DNA of 64,000 nt, taken from positions 89,748 to 153,747 of the forward strand of contig LLEY01000151.1 of NCBI GenBank assembly GCA_001414485.1. The letters run 5' to 3'. Position 1 is the stretch's first letter, and each line of letters opens with the position of its first letter. Made by a program: the position numbers and the translations under genes. This DNA is from Calycina herbarum. Taxonomy: Eukaryota; Ascomycota; Leotiomycetes; Helotiales; Pezizellaceae. Of this stretch, positions 11,298-23,223 are shown in pieces. The notes beneath the pieces are model-generated. The model saw only the letters and a list, made by a program, of their open reading frames with translations, was not told where the DNA came from and made no database searches.

Positions 11298-12468
11298 ATT
11301 CCCTTTCACGCAGTCACGAGAGCCAAGAACCAAATGTACCATAAACAAGCATGTATAAAAAGCCGTTAATCGAGGGAAACCAATTTTTTTGGTGTGGAAG
11401 GAGGGATTTGCATATCTTGAGATGGGATGTGTATGTATGTTGTTTGTTTGGGATTAGAGGGTTTGTGTTGTTAGATGAGAGTTGGGATGTGGAAGCTTTG
11501 AAAATGAAGAAATCTCCTCTCTAACTAAAATTCCCTTTGATTGTGTGCAGTGAGTGTTTTCCCCGAGGTCGCCGACGCAGGTTGGTTGTATGGGTTTCGG
11601 AAAGACGGGATTTGCTACTTAGTCTATTGGAGTACGGAAGCGTAAGAGTCCTGAGCTTTGCTCTGAGTACACCCTATCTCTCTATTGTCTCGGGATTTTC
11701 GTGACAACTTGGAATATTGTGCGAGAACATTTGGAAGAATGCAAAGTCGGAGTTTCTTATTCTTCTAACCCTTCTTAAACAGTATAAGTAATTATTTTAA
11801 ACTAGTGCGTACAGTCAAAATAAAGGAGGTGCACTTTGAGCAAAGCCCATATTTCTTACCAGCGAAACGAAAGACTAAGGCCTGGTCCCCAGTCAAGAGA
11901 GTGCTCTCTGAAGTCTCCACGCCCTAAAGCAGTCGTCTGTCCAACGTGTGTCTAGAACCATTCCCAGAACTTCATATTACTGGACGTGATGGGAATTATC
12001 ACAGCACAATAGAAGCATCGAGTTTACAATTCACACACTGGACCTTGTGTTGAGTATTGATGGCAAGGTATATTAAGAAAACTAACGAACTGAAAATTCT
12101 GCATCATCTGAAGAGCATTCTATTGTCTCGATTTTTCAACCTTTCTCGAAGATCAAAAATTAAAGACTCCTTTTGCTGGAACAATAACATTGGATTGAAT
12201 CCTCTTTGATTAAAAAATGTGATCACAGTTCGGCAAGACAGATAGGAAATCGCATTCGCGACGGGAAATAAAGCTCTCTCAGACGTCAACCCTAGGCTTT
12301 GGGGTTGAGGCATCGCGTAGCACCAGTGGGATCACGCAGCTGATTTCTCAATACACCAGGACCATACCATACAACAATTAATCCTGTACAGGTCAATTCT
12401 TCTTGCGCCTTGTAGCACATCTTCGTTTACGTTCATGTACTGTCCCTTGAGTTCACCTCCCCCAAGTT
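11298..12468. other. gene-poor region with dispersed repeat copy
   Basis: No gene seen. It holds repeat copy A (11568-11800). A short hairpin at 12286-12308 has a 7-bp stem, TCAACCC and GGGTTGA, around TAGGCTTTG. Confidence 0.5.
11568..11800. repeat. dispersed repeat family, copy A
   Basis: It shares ordered blocks with copy B (53428-53590): CGCCGACGCAG, GAGTCCTGAGCTTT, CTCTATTGTCTCGGGA and ATTCTTCTAA. Copy A has about 60 extra bases between the first two blocks. TTTGCTCTgAGtACACCCT is also close to copy D, and the ATTCTTCTAA..CTTCTTAAAC end recurs in copy C. It has no coding capacity, so it is probably a short non-autonomous element or remnant. Confidence 0.55.
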
Positions 12469-12577
12469 GGGCGGCCACCCCCCGCGATTCGATTCGTTTT
12501 CGACGATGAAAAAGTGTGTATATGGGAACGGCGAGGGGGGGCTTTATACCGCCTTCCCTTCTTGCTTCTCGCGTGGG

Positions 12578-12811
12578 TCGACCCGGTCTAGTCTCGAGAG
12601 GGGCGACGAAGGAGCGACGAGGTGTCCCGAGGTGATCGAGTCGAGGTCGACCAAAGGTACATAAGAGAGAAGGAGCGACCTCCTCGACCTCTCGGCGCGA
12701 CATCTCGTCCGGACACCTACACTAAACTCGTCTCGAGTCGTTCGAGTCGTCGAGTTGTTCCTTCCCTCTCCATTTCAAATCGACCTTTGTGATTTGAGAG
12801 TCGAGAGTCGA
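12578..12811. other. TCGA-rich island
   Basis: Twelve TCGA tetranucleotides occur in 234 bp, where about one is expected by chance. They are mixed with GCGACGA, CTCGAG and GTCGAC words. Base composition differs sharply from the AT-rich flanks. ORFs on both strands are low-complexity and match nothing. The function is unknown. Confidence 0.6.
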
Positions 12812-13074
12812 CAAGCTGGAACCAGGCTGGAGGTTGGCACCTTACCCCTTTCTTACGTAGCAGTCTCACTCCTTCAAGTCATCTGACTCATAGTTACATA
12901 CAACCACATTATTTATTGAAGATAATCCCCCGGACACTTAGACTTGAGGAGAAAGCTTCCAACCAACCCAAACGTTCTCAGCCCTACACTGGGAATAAAT
13001 CGGTACCTTGGGTCTAACCTAAACCATTGCAACATCCCCTCATTGAGAAGGCGACAACCCAAAAGAAAAGGAAA

Positions 13075-14384
13075 ATGAATTACACCACCTTCCACAAATT
13101 CCCCGAGCTTCCTTTCGATGTACGCTCCCTCATTTGGGATATTGCCATCTCGGATCTCTCACCACGAGTAGTCTACGTCCGAGAACGTAAAGCCTTTGAG
13201 TACTCAGGTCAATTCTCTCGCGTAAGAAATGATTGGGCTACTGATACCCCTCCTCCAATTATTGAACCAGTTACTTTTCTCAAGAAAAAGAAGATGGTTA
13301 TTGTGACTAAACAGGAAGAGGGAAATTTATATGGGCAGGTCAGAAATTGGGGCAAACCCGGGGCGTGGTTCGAGGGGAAAGGAACATACCCAAGGCAGCG
13401 GGAGGAGAAGGTGGGTATAAGTTCCGCATATGACTTTGAGGACGGGATTGAGTTTCTGGATAAGGAGGTGCAGGATAAGGAGGTTGCTCATGGGTTTGAG
13501 TATGGAGAACTCGTTTGGAGTTATCCTTTACTATCCCCGAGACCGGTTGTTGAATCTCCTCCCGGTTTTGTCGATCACTTTCACTCTGGAGATCCCCCGG
13601 ATGCATATGATCCCAAGTACTGCTACACGATGAGGTCTCTGGGCTCGGATTGGGTGATGATTGAATTCCGTAGCCATCCGAATTCTTATTGCTTATTTTT
13701 GGGGCATCATTACAATACTAACAAGTTTCAGAATACTTCCTCAAAGGCCCACGAGAACACCTCCAGGGATTCGCCAGGACTTGTTCTATCCCAAGTCTTC
13801 TTCTCGTCTGCAGAGAATCTTTCAATATTGCGTCTCGTTCCTACAAACGAATACTTTCGAGACGCTACTTACCGGCAACGAATTACTTCAATCCCAAGAA
13901 CGATATCCTCTTTCTCAACAACCCTTCTCTGTTCTGTCTAAGTGATGACGACTGCGAAAAGATCCAGAAAGTGGCTATTGGACGACCTCACAACGACCAG
14001 CTTGGAGGACCTTTCTCGATGATCGCGGTAGCTCAATCGCTTCACTTGTTCAGGAATGTAGAGGAATTGTTTCTTGTTACTGAGCTTGATTCTCCGACAG
14101 AGGAATATGAGGGGAAGGAAGAACTGGATATTGTTCTCACAAGTCCGGATGCATTGACAGATGAGGGGAGGGCAAAATTCGCGCAGAGGTATGGGGCGTT
14201 TCCAAATGTGAGGGAGAATGTTGAAGCGTGTTTGGATATTTGGAATCGCGTGGCTGAGCCGGCAAAGATGAGGGAGATGCCTGAGAGGATGGGTCATTTT
14301 CTTGCGTCGAGGAGGGAGGATTTGGTGGGTTTGTTGGCTGTTGATTTGGAAAATATTTCGCCAGAAGAGAATAACCTTTCTTAA
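13075..14384 (+). CDS. 2EXR-domain protein
   Basis: Two exons, 13075-13669 and 13732-14384, joined by an intron with a perfect TACTAAC branch site, give about 415 residues. The start at 13075 places the 2EXR motif at residue 5 (FHKFPELPFDVRSLIWDIAI), as usual; an in-frame ATG at 13027 would add 16 residues. The second exon reads PSLLLVCRESFNIASRSYKR, then FNPKNDILFLNNPSLFCLS, the conserved second half of the 2EXR region. This family is greatly expanded in filamentous ascomycetes and resembles F-box-like proteins, but its molecular role is unknown. The C-terminus (MREMPERMGHFLASRREDLVGLL) is charged. No lesion is seen, so the gene appears intact. Confidence 0.85.
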
Positions 14385-15074
14385 AGTGAGATTGGTGGTT
14401 CAACTCTGCTTCTAAGGAAAGAGTTTACGAACATTAACAGTTGGTCCAAATGGTTGGTCCACTAAGATTTGGTCGTTGAGAAACGCAGTCGTGAGTTTCT
14501 TCGTTGATCTTTCCAGGTATTGGGTTGACAAAATCGAATCCAAGGTTCGAAGAGGAGAAGATACTTGGTCCTCTCCTACCCATGTGAGAACCCCTTTCAA
14601 TTTCATCTTTCGCATGTGTTGTTGAATGCTTTGGGAGGTTGGTTGGCGTTTTATTCTGGGAACACTTGGAGTAATTTGGATCAAGCACCAACGTGTTTGA
14701 TGTCGATATCTTTGGTGAAGGACTGTTGGTTATTTCAAATGTTCTGCTGTGTCACACATCCCAACAAAGGGGTGGGGCATGCGTCGTGTTGGAGTACGCT
14801 CTTGTATTGCTTTATTGGCTTGTAGATATGTAGGTGGATAGATATTGGAAGCTTCGAAGTCAAAAATAGCAGAACTCTTCGTTTTTGTTGCAAGGAGTTT
14901 CGTCTTTGGCTTCCTACCTCCCATGGCTAATTGTAAAACCACCACGTTCCATCATCATCAGCACACTAATATATCTCGAGTTACCCAGTTCGACTTACCC
15001 TCAACATCAAATTATTGCCCTTTCATCAGGACATCTTTAATTTTCCAGTACATCAAGTTATACAGCCAAACAAG
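14385..15074. other. intergenic
   Basis: Minus-strand ORFs at 14412-14691 overlap each other in two frames and look like chance. No family was recognised. Confidence 0.4.
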
Positions 15075-15296
15075 ATGTGCGATTACGACTTATTTCTATT
15101 TACTTGTGGTCACAAAATAGGAATACTCAATGCACCGTGCCATGCCACACGTGTTAATCCCGATAAATATTGTGGTAGGGTTACATTTATTAAAGACTGC
15201 TATGCGAAGGATGGCGCTGTCCAGACTGCCAACAAACAGCTTCACAGGCTGCTGTACAGCAACAGCAAAGCGGGCAAGGATCAAACTGAGTCTTGA
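15075..15296 (+). CDS. small Cys/His-containing protein of unknown function
   Basis: The ATG at 15075 gives 73 residues in one exon. It begins MCDYDLFLFTCGHKIG and continues with APCHATRVNPDKYC. This C..CGH..C..C arrangement near the N-terminus resembles many small fungal proteins of unknown function that start with a short Cys-Gly-His motif, perhaps a metal site. The C-terminal part is polar and Lys-rich. An upstream in-frame ATG at 15015 would add 20 residues, but the motif sits directly after the second. It has no neighbour that suggests a role. It may be real or a fragment of a longer gene. Confidence 0.4.
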   Translation: MCDYDLFLFTCGHKIGILNAPCHATRVNPDKYCGRVTFIKDCYAKDGAVQTANKQLHRLLYSNSKAGKDQTES

Positions 15297-18042
15297 ATTA
15301 GAAGTGGAATTGTGTCATAGATCGCGTGGGGGCTTTTATGAATTAGTTGATGAGGGGTTTTAAATAAAAATATAATTAGAAAACACATTAAAAAAGGGGG
15401 GAAGTGAACAGAACGTTCTGGGAGTTTTTGTCTTTTTGTTTTGGTACTCTACACGTGGAATTATTTTCCATGTTGTCTCTCTTTAAATCCAACTTATTCA
15501 AGGAAGAAAAAAATAATTGCCTTGAACTCAATTGAGCTACAGTCTTTTAATATACATGGTAGTGATGAAATTATATTATACTCTTTCGGTGAACTTTTAG
15601 AACAGGTAGTGATCCTGAAAGAAGCTGTGATGATATGATAATATTGTTTATCTTACAAAGCTCAAACAACTAGATTTATGTTGCCTTCCTTATTCCAGAG
15701 TCGTTGGTGGAACGGCATGGGCTGCAGTCACGAATTCCTGAAATCCTCATATTCGCTTAACGTAACTAAAACCGTACAAAAACCCAATAGAGTAAGTATC
15801 TGACAAAGAGCCCACACCCAATTATTCACGAAGTTCTAGCAGAAGTCATATATCCCGACTCAATGACTATATGATTCCTATGTCCATTGACAGTCCCATT
15901 CCTACCCCAATTCCAGCGAACCGTCCTGGTCAAAATTTAATACTCCACCATATCCGTTCTAACAATTCATAAATGTAGAGTATCACACTGGCTAGTATTT
16001 TTGGAAAATTTCTTAGGCCGTCGTACCAGTGGTGTTAAATGCATCTTCAACACCCTTGAGAAACAGACTCATCCATCCCTTCGGAATCCATTTCCCGCTC
16101 TCTCTACCTTTGCAGTCAGTTACACAAAGATTTCTTCGGTTCTCTTCTCCCACTGAGTTCTGAAAGCCGCTAAGGCCTTTCCAGTTTAAGATGGATTTTC
16201 GGGAGGAATTTTGGACGAGGTTGACCTGGTTTTGGAAGGATGGTTTTGAGTTCGGGTAATGCACTACTGCCGTCTTCGATGAAGTAGTAGCTTCTGCCGT
16301 TGTCTCCTATCGCTCTGACACTTCGCATCTAGATTCAACCAAGCAGAAAAGAGAGAATTGACTCGGAAGGTCCGACATGGCAAATATGACATGATCTACT
16401 CCTGCCACTCTCAGCCTGAAGCTTAGAAGATGTTTGAGTCGACTGTGATTTGTGGTTACTGCTACTGAGATTGCAAAAGAAAGTGTATCTTGCCCTCAAA
16501 ACATGGAAAGAAAGGAGCCTTCTTGGCAGAATATGTGGAGAGGTGTTCTGAAGGTGAGGTGTTCAGGATTTGCTTTTAGTCTCGGAGTCGTCTTCAAATG
16601 GCTATCCGGTTCTAGTGATGCACTCGCATTAAAGATACGGGTTCTGCTGGTATAACCACATTCAATCTTTTTAACCGTCAATAATTCAAACACCTGTTGC
16701 TCCACTGTGTCCTGAACGAACAGTAGGTTGATGCTGAGCGATTTGTGGCACAATTGTGTAAAGTACGACCGTGGAAAACTTGAGTTTGCCGCCTGTCCTT
16801 CGATATCTCTCTTGACTCCCCTGGCTCTTTCTTTTTCGCGGCTTTTGGTGCGGCTTTTGCTTTGCTAGTAGCCCCAATGATTTCCAGGTGCATTTTCGTC
16901 CCCTTCCGTTGGCTGCGGGATGGTTCCAACTCTGTAATCGCCTCCCTCATTTTTGGGGGTGCGACGCGCGACGAACGCTTCTCATGTATTGCAATTGGTT
17001 GTATGCCGACTGACGGTAATCAATATGCGAGACTTCATTTAACTGCGAGTCGCTGTCACCATTGGAATTGAATCGTTACCTTTGTTTGCCAACCGTTCCC
17101 ACTTGGCCATCCGGATTCAAGTTGCAGACGAAAAAGACCAAGAGGGGCAAGATGTGTACTCCAAATGATCAAGAGAATACACCGCCGAAAATGGAAAAGT
17201 TGAAGTGAAAAAATCTGGAAAGATTGAGCAAATGAAGTTTCTCAATTGGGAGATCAGATGGTTAGTAGCGAGATAAACACCGTCGGAATGTGGTCTTGTT
17301 GCACGTCGCACTTTTGAAATTGTCCCAAATATGTTACGACAACAAATGGACATCAGATGAAATTTTGATCTGTGAAACTTTGGTGAATTGTTTAGGAAGT
17401 GAAGAATGGGAGGAGAGGTGGCTTTGCTGCTATTTCCTGGCGATGGATAGTCTACTTCCCATAAAATCTGATGAAATCAATGACCAAGTGACAACTAAGT
17501 CCTCCAAGCAACTTTACATGAACTCAAACCCAAAGGTGGAACACAAGTAACATAAAAGGCAAACGTTCGATAAATAAACCTGAACAGGGGATAGGAAAGT
17601 AATTTGTAGTAAAGTAGAGTGGTATTATAAGTTATTATTTGTGCTCATCAAGTCATGAATCCCAGGATATCACTTCTTCCCCAAGTTTACTCCTTGCCCC
17701 GAAGCTTCTCCTCAGGTCCACCAATTACGCCCTCATTCATTCCTCTGCACTCCCTCCCTAGAGACTAATTAGTCTCACTTCTCGGCCAAAAATCTGCCCC
17801 CGTATGTTTCATCCCCATAATTACATTTTGTACACCCTTCCACCCATTAAACCCTTCAAAGTAAGGGGGTCCGTCAAGCACCATCTTGACTTAATATTTT
17901 TCAATCAGTGCCGTATGGATACTCTGGGTAGGTATATATGACAACAAGGCGAACGTTGCGCATTTCGGCGCGTTCAAAATAGCGGAGATTTCCTTTCCTT
18001 TCACAGGAATATCCTTCAAAAGTTCCTTTTCGGCCATCTCCA
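15297..18042. other. long gene-poor AT-rich region
   Basis: About 2.7 kb without a gene I can support. Minus-strand ORFs at 16678-16950 (Lys/Ala-rich), 16496-16753 and 16013-16264 follow one another and could be exons of an unrecognised gene, but I could not join them with confident splice sites. From 17560 to 18042 there is only AT-rich sequence, including C/T-rich runs near 17700-17760. Confidence 0.4.
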
Positions 18043-19438
18043 TCACATAGCATGGTCCCTCATCTCTTCAACAAACGACACCCTGGGGATCTGAGGTAAC
18101 GCATCAATAAACGAATCCACTGAATTGCCACCCAAAGTCGTAGCAGTAGCCGGCGCCTCCTCATCAAAAACCGTCTCCATATTTGTATTGAGATGAGAAG
18201 CACGTAAACTCTTCCTGTTTGTCCTCTCAAAACTCTCAAATGTGTCTTGAGAAGGGCTGTTAGGAAGTGTTTGTTTGTCGGCTTCGTAGAGGGTGTTCAT
18301 TCCACTCGATATGTAGGATGCACGAGCCATTCTACTATTTTTGCTATTTTTGCTGGGGGTTTCGGGTTTGTCGATAATGTTTTCTTCGTCGTTGGAGCTG
18401 GCTGTGGGTGCGTCGTGGAAGACTTGCTCATCGCTGTCGCAGAGGGTACCGTGAGGTACAATATTTGCATCTTTTTCGTTCGATCCGCTGCGGAGATAGT
18501 CACCTGGACCACTGCTTCCATTGGGAATGAAGAATCGTTTGTCGACTCTAACTGCGGCATAGAGAGCGACGACAATGATCTCGATAGTGAAATTGAATGC
18601 ATAGAAGCATGCTTTGGAATGGTACCAAGCCGGGTTTAACCGAGGACGAGGAGTAAGATAATTGGTCGTAATTCTGAAGATTGCTCCAATTGTCAGAATG
18701 CTACTCGCAAAAACCAAGATCCAAATCTTAGTCCTGAACCGTCCTTCTCCGAACTTTTCTACCCGGGATTTTGGAGCAATAAATAGCTTGATCAGAAGAA
18801 TTGGCAGTGGCATGAAGGCAGAAACTGCAAAGTAAGTGGCTCCGAAAAGCTGGATATCCCTATCGATTCGATGCGTATTGATAGAGAGTGTATAGGAGCT
18901 TTGAACAGTGGCGGTGATCAAAGCAATCAAGGCGATGATAATAGTAGCGTAGTAGACTTTGAAAATGATCGAGAACCATTTCTTCCACGCCCAGTGTGGA
19001 TATGAAGCTCGTATGACTCTTTGGGAGAAGAGGAGATTGATGATGAAAAGGATGATGACACCAGCTTGTACGAAAATGTTGGCGGCGATTGCTACCGATA
19101 CGTCGGTGGGATGTGACGCCCATACGAGACGCATGGTACAAGCCGTAATCCGAGCCACGCAAAAACCAAATATAAGACTCGACATCAGAAACTTCCTTCC
19201 GAGACGTAGGTTGAGTTGTAAAATAGTCATGTGGGTAATCGCTCCCAGGATGAAAAGCATCAGGAAAACGACGGTGATAGTATCGTCCAAATCCTTCGTA
19301 GGAAGACCACCGAGGAGCGCGGTTTGAGGAGCATAGGGAGGGACCTGAGGCCGTTGTGCCATCATCTGATAAAACAAATTGGTATTTAAACTGAGAAATT
19401 GGAGAGGGAGTACCTACAGGACTACCTGGAGACGACAT
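18043..19438 (-). CDS. seven-transmembrane fungal membrane protein (DUF3112-like)
   Basis: A short first exon at 19438-19418 (MSSPGSP) and the main exon 19365-18043 are joined by an intron (GTAGGT...ATCAG), giving about 447 residues. Without the first exon the frame opens only a few codons earlier, so the exact start is less certain. Seven hydrophobic segments are visible: TVVFLMLFILGAI, SSLIFGFCVARIT, IFVQAGVIILFIINLL, YYATIIIALIALITA, FAVSAFMPLPILLIKLF, ILVFASSILTIGAIF and FNFTIEIIVVALYA. A long Ser/Asn/Asp-rich hydrophilic tail of about 150 residues follows. The pattern fits a widespread fungal membrane family annotated DUF3112 (from memory). It could be receptor-like, but no ligand or partner can be named. 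The tail is probably cytosolic and phosphorylated, by inference. Confidence 0.75.
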
Positions 19439-20815
19439 CTTTATGTAGTTGACGCGAAACTTGTCTACGAAAGACGAGACGAGACGGAGAACGAGGAAAG
19501 GGTTGACTGCGAGGAAGGTAGGGAGGTAGGCTCTGTGAATCACAATGTGCTCATCCGAGATGATTCAACAGTAGCAGAAAGGAAGAGCTCATGTAGGGTA
19601 GGTAGGTACCTTGTACTTTGAAGTTGAGAAGTTGATATGACGAGAAAGATGAAAAGCAGAGGAAAACTCATGAACAGCACACCGACCTTTATCTATTGGA
19701 CTTCCAATCTAGTGACTTCCGCCATGATGGTTTCATTTCTCATTGGTGAGTAAATATTGAGACGGTTAGTCGGTGCATCACAGCGCCGAGGAATGAATCA
19801 AATGGCCAAAATAGCATGCCGATCATGACATTGTGGCGCTAATGGAGAGATGAACCAATGAACTGTCAATATTTGGACGGAAAACGGAAGTTGCGACCTT
19901 AGATGGCTTTGACAGGGGTACCGGAGCTGATTCAAAGACTGACACCGAGAGCCCGGACTACCGTTGGGACGACTTCGAAAAGAAACACTGGAAGATATAT
20001 TCATCTCGATTCATTCGAAAAATCCACAATGTATCTTTGCCAAAGACTGATATTATTCTACCAACCTGCTGAGCGAAAGTTTACTAGACTTTCATCATGC
20101 ATCGTTGATGAAAGTTAGGTTGCCATTTACTTGAACAATAGAAACCGGACTTCGGACCTCATCACACCATCATCAGATGGATTAGCATCGGCGAGCAAAG
20201 CATGTCAAACAACAGCTGATGGTCAACTATGACCGGAGTCTGCATGTACGTATTCAAGTATCGAAAACCCTATGCTATACGAGACGATATTTTTGGATTC
20301 CTCGTAATACACAAGGGAGGACTCACGATGGGAAGTGGCAGTGACGCAATTGTTTCAGTTTCCTGAACAAATCCTTCAACCAATTATTTCTAGCATGAGT
20401 GTCCCAAATTGATCTATTGGTCATATCTTATCTATCGTCAGGGAGAAGTGAGTCTTCATATCCCTGTATATATTTTTAACAAGGACCTCCGGGTTATGAG
20501 TATAAAGAATACAACTTCCAAACAAACAAACAATGACCCCTCAGTTCCCCTCAGTTAGCTACCTGGCAACCAAATCGACTAAAAGAAACTAACTCGCTGG
20601 CGTACCCGTTCCGCTCTTAGCAAGAAAGCCTACTTCTGTAGTTAAAAAGATAGCTTTGTGACGGCTCCTCGCTTAACCCCCCCACATTCCACACACCACC
20701 AAGATATAAAACCTCCCCCCTCCACTCAAAAAATTGCTAAAAAGGATGTTATAATCTAATGACGCCCGCTATGTTGAATTAGTATAATATGTTTATATAT
20801 TGGAGATGGGGTTAA
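19439..20815. other. intergenic
   Basis: Only short overlapping ORFs. A TATAAA-containing, C-rich stretch lies at about 20690-20740. No gene, repeat or RNA recognised. Confidence 0.45.
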
Positions 20816-20900
20816 CTTACACGAGAGGCTCGAACTCTCAACCTTGGGCTCTCTTAAGTGGATAAAAGGCCCACGCGCTAGCCAATTGTGCCAGCCGGGC
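20816..20900 (-). tRNA. tRNA-like sequence, anticodon TTT (Lys) with a 12-nt intron; acceptor stem unpaired, probably pseudogene or SINE head
   Basis: Read on the minus strand, the sequence has an A box (TGGCACAATTGG), a perfect 5-bp anticodon stem TGGGC/GCCCA around CTTTTA plus a short insert, and a perfect T arm GAGAG-TTCGAGC-CTCTC containing the B box. Removing a 12-nt intron after position 37 leaves 73 nt, the exact length of a tRNA without CCA. The intron segment TAAGAG can pair with CTTTTA, as in real pre-tRNAs. However, the first seven bases GCCCGGC do not pair with the last seven, GTGTAAG, and the D stem has an A-C mismatch. I infer a decayed tRNA or a tRNA-derived element. Confidence 0.45.
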
Positions 20901-21665
20901 GATTGTATGGTGATGATTTGTGCCATGAGGCACGCTGATTTGTTGGGCTGTTGTGCTATTAGCCACATCGAACGATGTTCGAAAATGAAACGAGCTTTTT
21001 CTCCCCCACTATGGTGCACTTGACTTTAAGACTATGCCGAATAGGGACTCGGGCCGGATAGATTTCGGATACTATTTAGTTGATGCCGATACCCCGGAAC
21101 CAATACGTATTACTCTTCGGCACTCTTTTATTTTATTATAGAATATTCCCGGATAATTATAACAATTAATCCAGAAGATTAGGAGAATTAATATAGCGAA
21201 CCTCTCATTCTTCCAAACTGTCTTGAACAATAGTTTTCAATGTCTAAGGCCAATTCGCACCATCTCAGGGAAAATAAGTGATGGAGAGTAATGCTCGACT
21301 CTCTTACACTCAAAGCAAATATGTTGAAAAGGTTCAAAGATCCTAGAGAATAGTAAATGAGAAACTTAATTAATTTTGTCATACCCCTGTTGTTTTTTTA
21401 CGATTAGTTCTTAAGTTATCACGCTGCAGTTTGATGTGAGTCATTATGGTGTGAGCCTGCATTTAGTCGTTTCCGACTTTTGGTACATACGGGATGCCGT
21501 AGATGGCAAACAGTATAATCATTAGTCTATGAATTTGTCTCCAATAGGTATTGATTAGCAAGCTTTGCTTCTGATGAAAAGTGGGATTCACAATCACACC
21601 TTTTCCATCCTCACCCACCCAAAGCCATCCTTAAACTAATCTACCTTACTCCCTTTACACAACTA
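20901..21665. other. intergenic AT-rich
   Basis: No gene. At 21033-21125 two short inverted copies of TGCCGAA-AG flank about 80 bp and could be the ends of a small decayed element. The following AT-rich stretch has nothing recognisable. Confidence 0.35.
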
Positions 21666-22821
21666 TCACTTCTTGATCTCTTCTCCATTGGTATCCCATT
21701 CATATAAAAATCCTACTGGGATTTCCACTCGAGGATTATCCCATTGATTGCCATTTTTGTCGCTTGTAACCAGGAGTGAAGGCCACTGAAGTCTACATAT
21801 TAATGTTTAACTAGTATTTTTAATCCCGACATAATTGAAAAGCATGCTAGAAGAAAACCTACAGGTGATTGGAAGGGGGCAGTTAAAGCCAAAAGACCAC
21901 AATTGAGGACTCTTCCCCAGACACGCTCCAAGATGCCCGGCTCGTGTTAACAACAGTTCTAATTCCTCTAGGAAGAAGTCTGTGAAGTAGACGTAAGGAC
22001 TGAGTAGATCCTTGATAAATTCCAATAAGAGATCATAAGCTTGCTGGTTGGGCTTTGGGTGCGTGTCTTCATGTGCCGTATGTTCTGTAGGGAAGATACC
22101 TGGGTAGAGGCTTGCACACGCGTAGAGTCGGCACTTTGCCCACAAATCTATTTCTACGTCTTCACCTAGTTGTTTCGGTTAAATGTGTGTAAGAAGGGCT
22201 TTAGGAAGGCGGCTTACTGCGATCTTGAATTTTCTGAACCTCCTGCGCCAAATTTGTTAAACCTAGCGAAAGAAGGCTCCATTAGGAACTATCGCTCGAA
22301 ATTGTGATTACAGGAAAGATGATGAATGACAGGAGGTGACAGACTGCGCTGTATACTGCACTCTTATCTGTATTGCAAAGAAGTAGTGATACAGTATCCC
22401 AATTAGGCTCAAGTAAATACGTATCCTGCTGGGAATTCCGGGATCGATATCGTTGTCGCATCTTAGAGAAATGGACTCGACTGTCTTCCGGGCTAAGCTT
22501 CGCTTTCCATTCCATATTTACATCACCTAATGCACTAATATGTTGCTTTATCAGTTTATAGCGGAGAATGACATAAGTTCCCTCGAGTATTTCGAAGGTA
22601 GTATGGCTCGGAGAAGCCGTTTGGAATAATGTCGAGTCATGTTGAGTCAGAGGATGAACAGGTAGTGTGCCGGGGGTTTCATCAACTTCGGCGTGCGGAT
22701 ACGAATGGCGACGGCGGCAGAGGACGGAAAAGAAGGGAATGGATGAAGCGTAATGGACGCAGCAAACAATCAAGATAGCGATGCCTAGGGCTGTAACTGT
22801 GTTACTGTTTTCTACCATCAT
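21666..22821 (-). CDS. unrecognised multi-exon protein with an N-terminal membrane anchor
   Basis: The minus strand opens at 22821 with a hydrophobic stretch (TALGIAILIVCCVHYA) suggesting one membrane anchor. A soluble region follows: TFEILEGTYVILRYKLIKQHI, NMEWKAKLSPEDSRVHFSKMR, TDKSAVYSAVCHLLSFIIFP. Further exons read LTNLAQEVQKIQDR, then from 22165 SEDVEIDLWAKCRLYACASLYPG...AYDLLLEFIKDLLSPYVYF. A last exon with WPSLLVTSDKNGNQWDNP ends at 21666. The intron before 22165 (GTAAGC...ACTAG) is clear. The junction after IIFP lacks one base for a clean phase (CCTGTAATC where CCTGGTAATC would work), and the last junction uses a weak donor. I know no family for it. It may be a genuine gene or one starting to decay. 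Confidence 0.5.
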
Positions 22822-23223
22822 AATGACAATGGTTAAATGAAGATCTCGGGGCCTGTAAGCACAGTTGGAGTAGTCTGATACTTTGATGAGTGAATTTGGG
22901 CAATATCCAACTGTACCTAATCCTCTTACCTGCGGAAGGTTTATGCTTGTGTAAAACGTTTCTTGTTGTGTAAAACGTCTACTCTTGTGTAAGAGTGTTA
23001 AATGTTTGAATAGATTATTATGTCATACCGATTTGGGGTGAAGGGTTTGCTGTGATCCAGTGTTACAATTCACTTGTGAGCTGTTTTGTAGTCATAGAAT
23101 TTGATCTAGTACAGCTGGAAATCAGTCAAGAGACAAGCATTAGTATTATCTCCTGTCACCTTTACTTCCTTTTTACCTTCCAGTTGTTGGCCTATCCTGA
23201 AGATTATTTTTGACGATCTCATT
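22822..23223. other. intergenic
   Basis: No gene. Near 22940-23000 the words TTGTGTAAAACGT and TTGTGTAAGAGTG repeat two or three times in tandem. Confidence 0.5.

Noticed and set aside
12286..12308. Hairpin TCAACCC/GGGTTGA as a terminator or structured RNA
   Set aside because: A single 7-bp stem is common by chance and intrinsic terminators do not apply to fungal nuclear genes.
18860..19543. 227-residue minus-strand ORF overlapping the seven-TM gene
   Set aside because: Same strand, different frame, without membrane segments; the other frame gives seven clear hydrophobic helices.
20756..21019. 87-residue minus-strand ORF
   Set aside because: It reads through the tRNA-like sequence; the peptide is just the translation of the tRNA arms.
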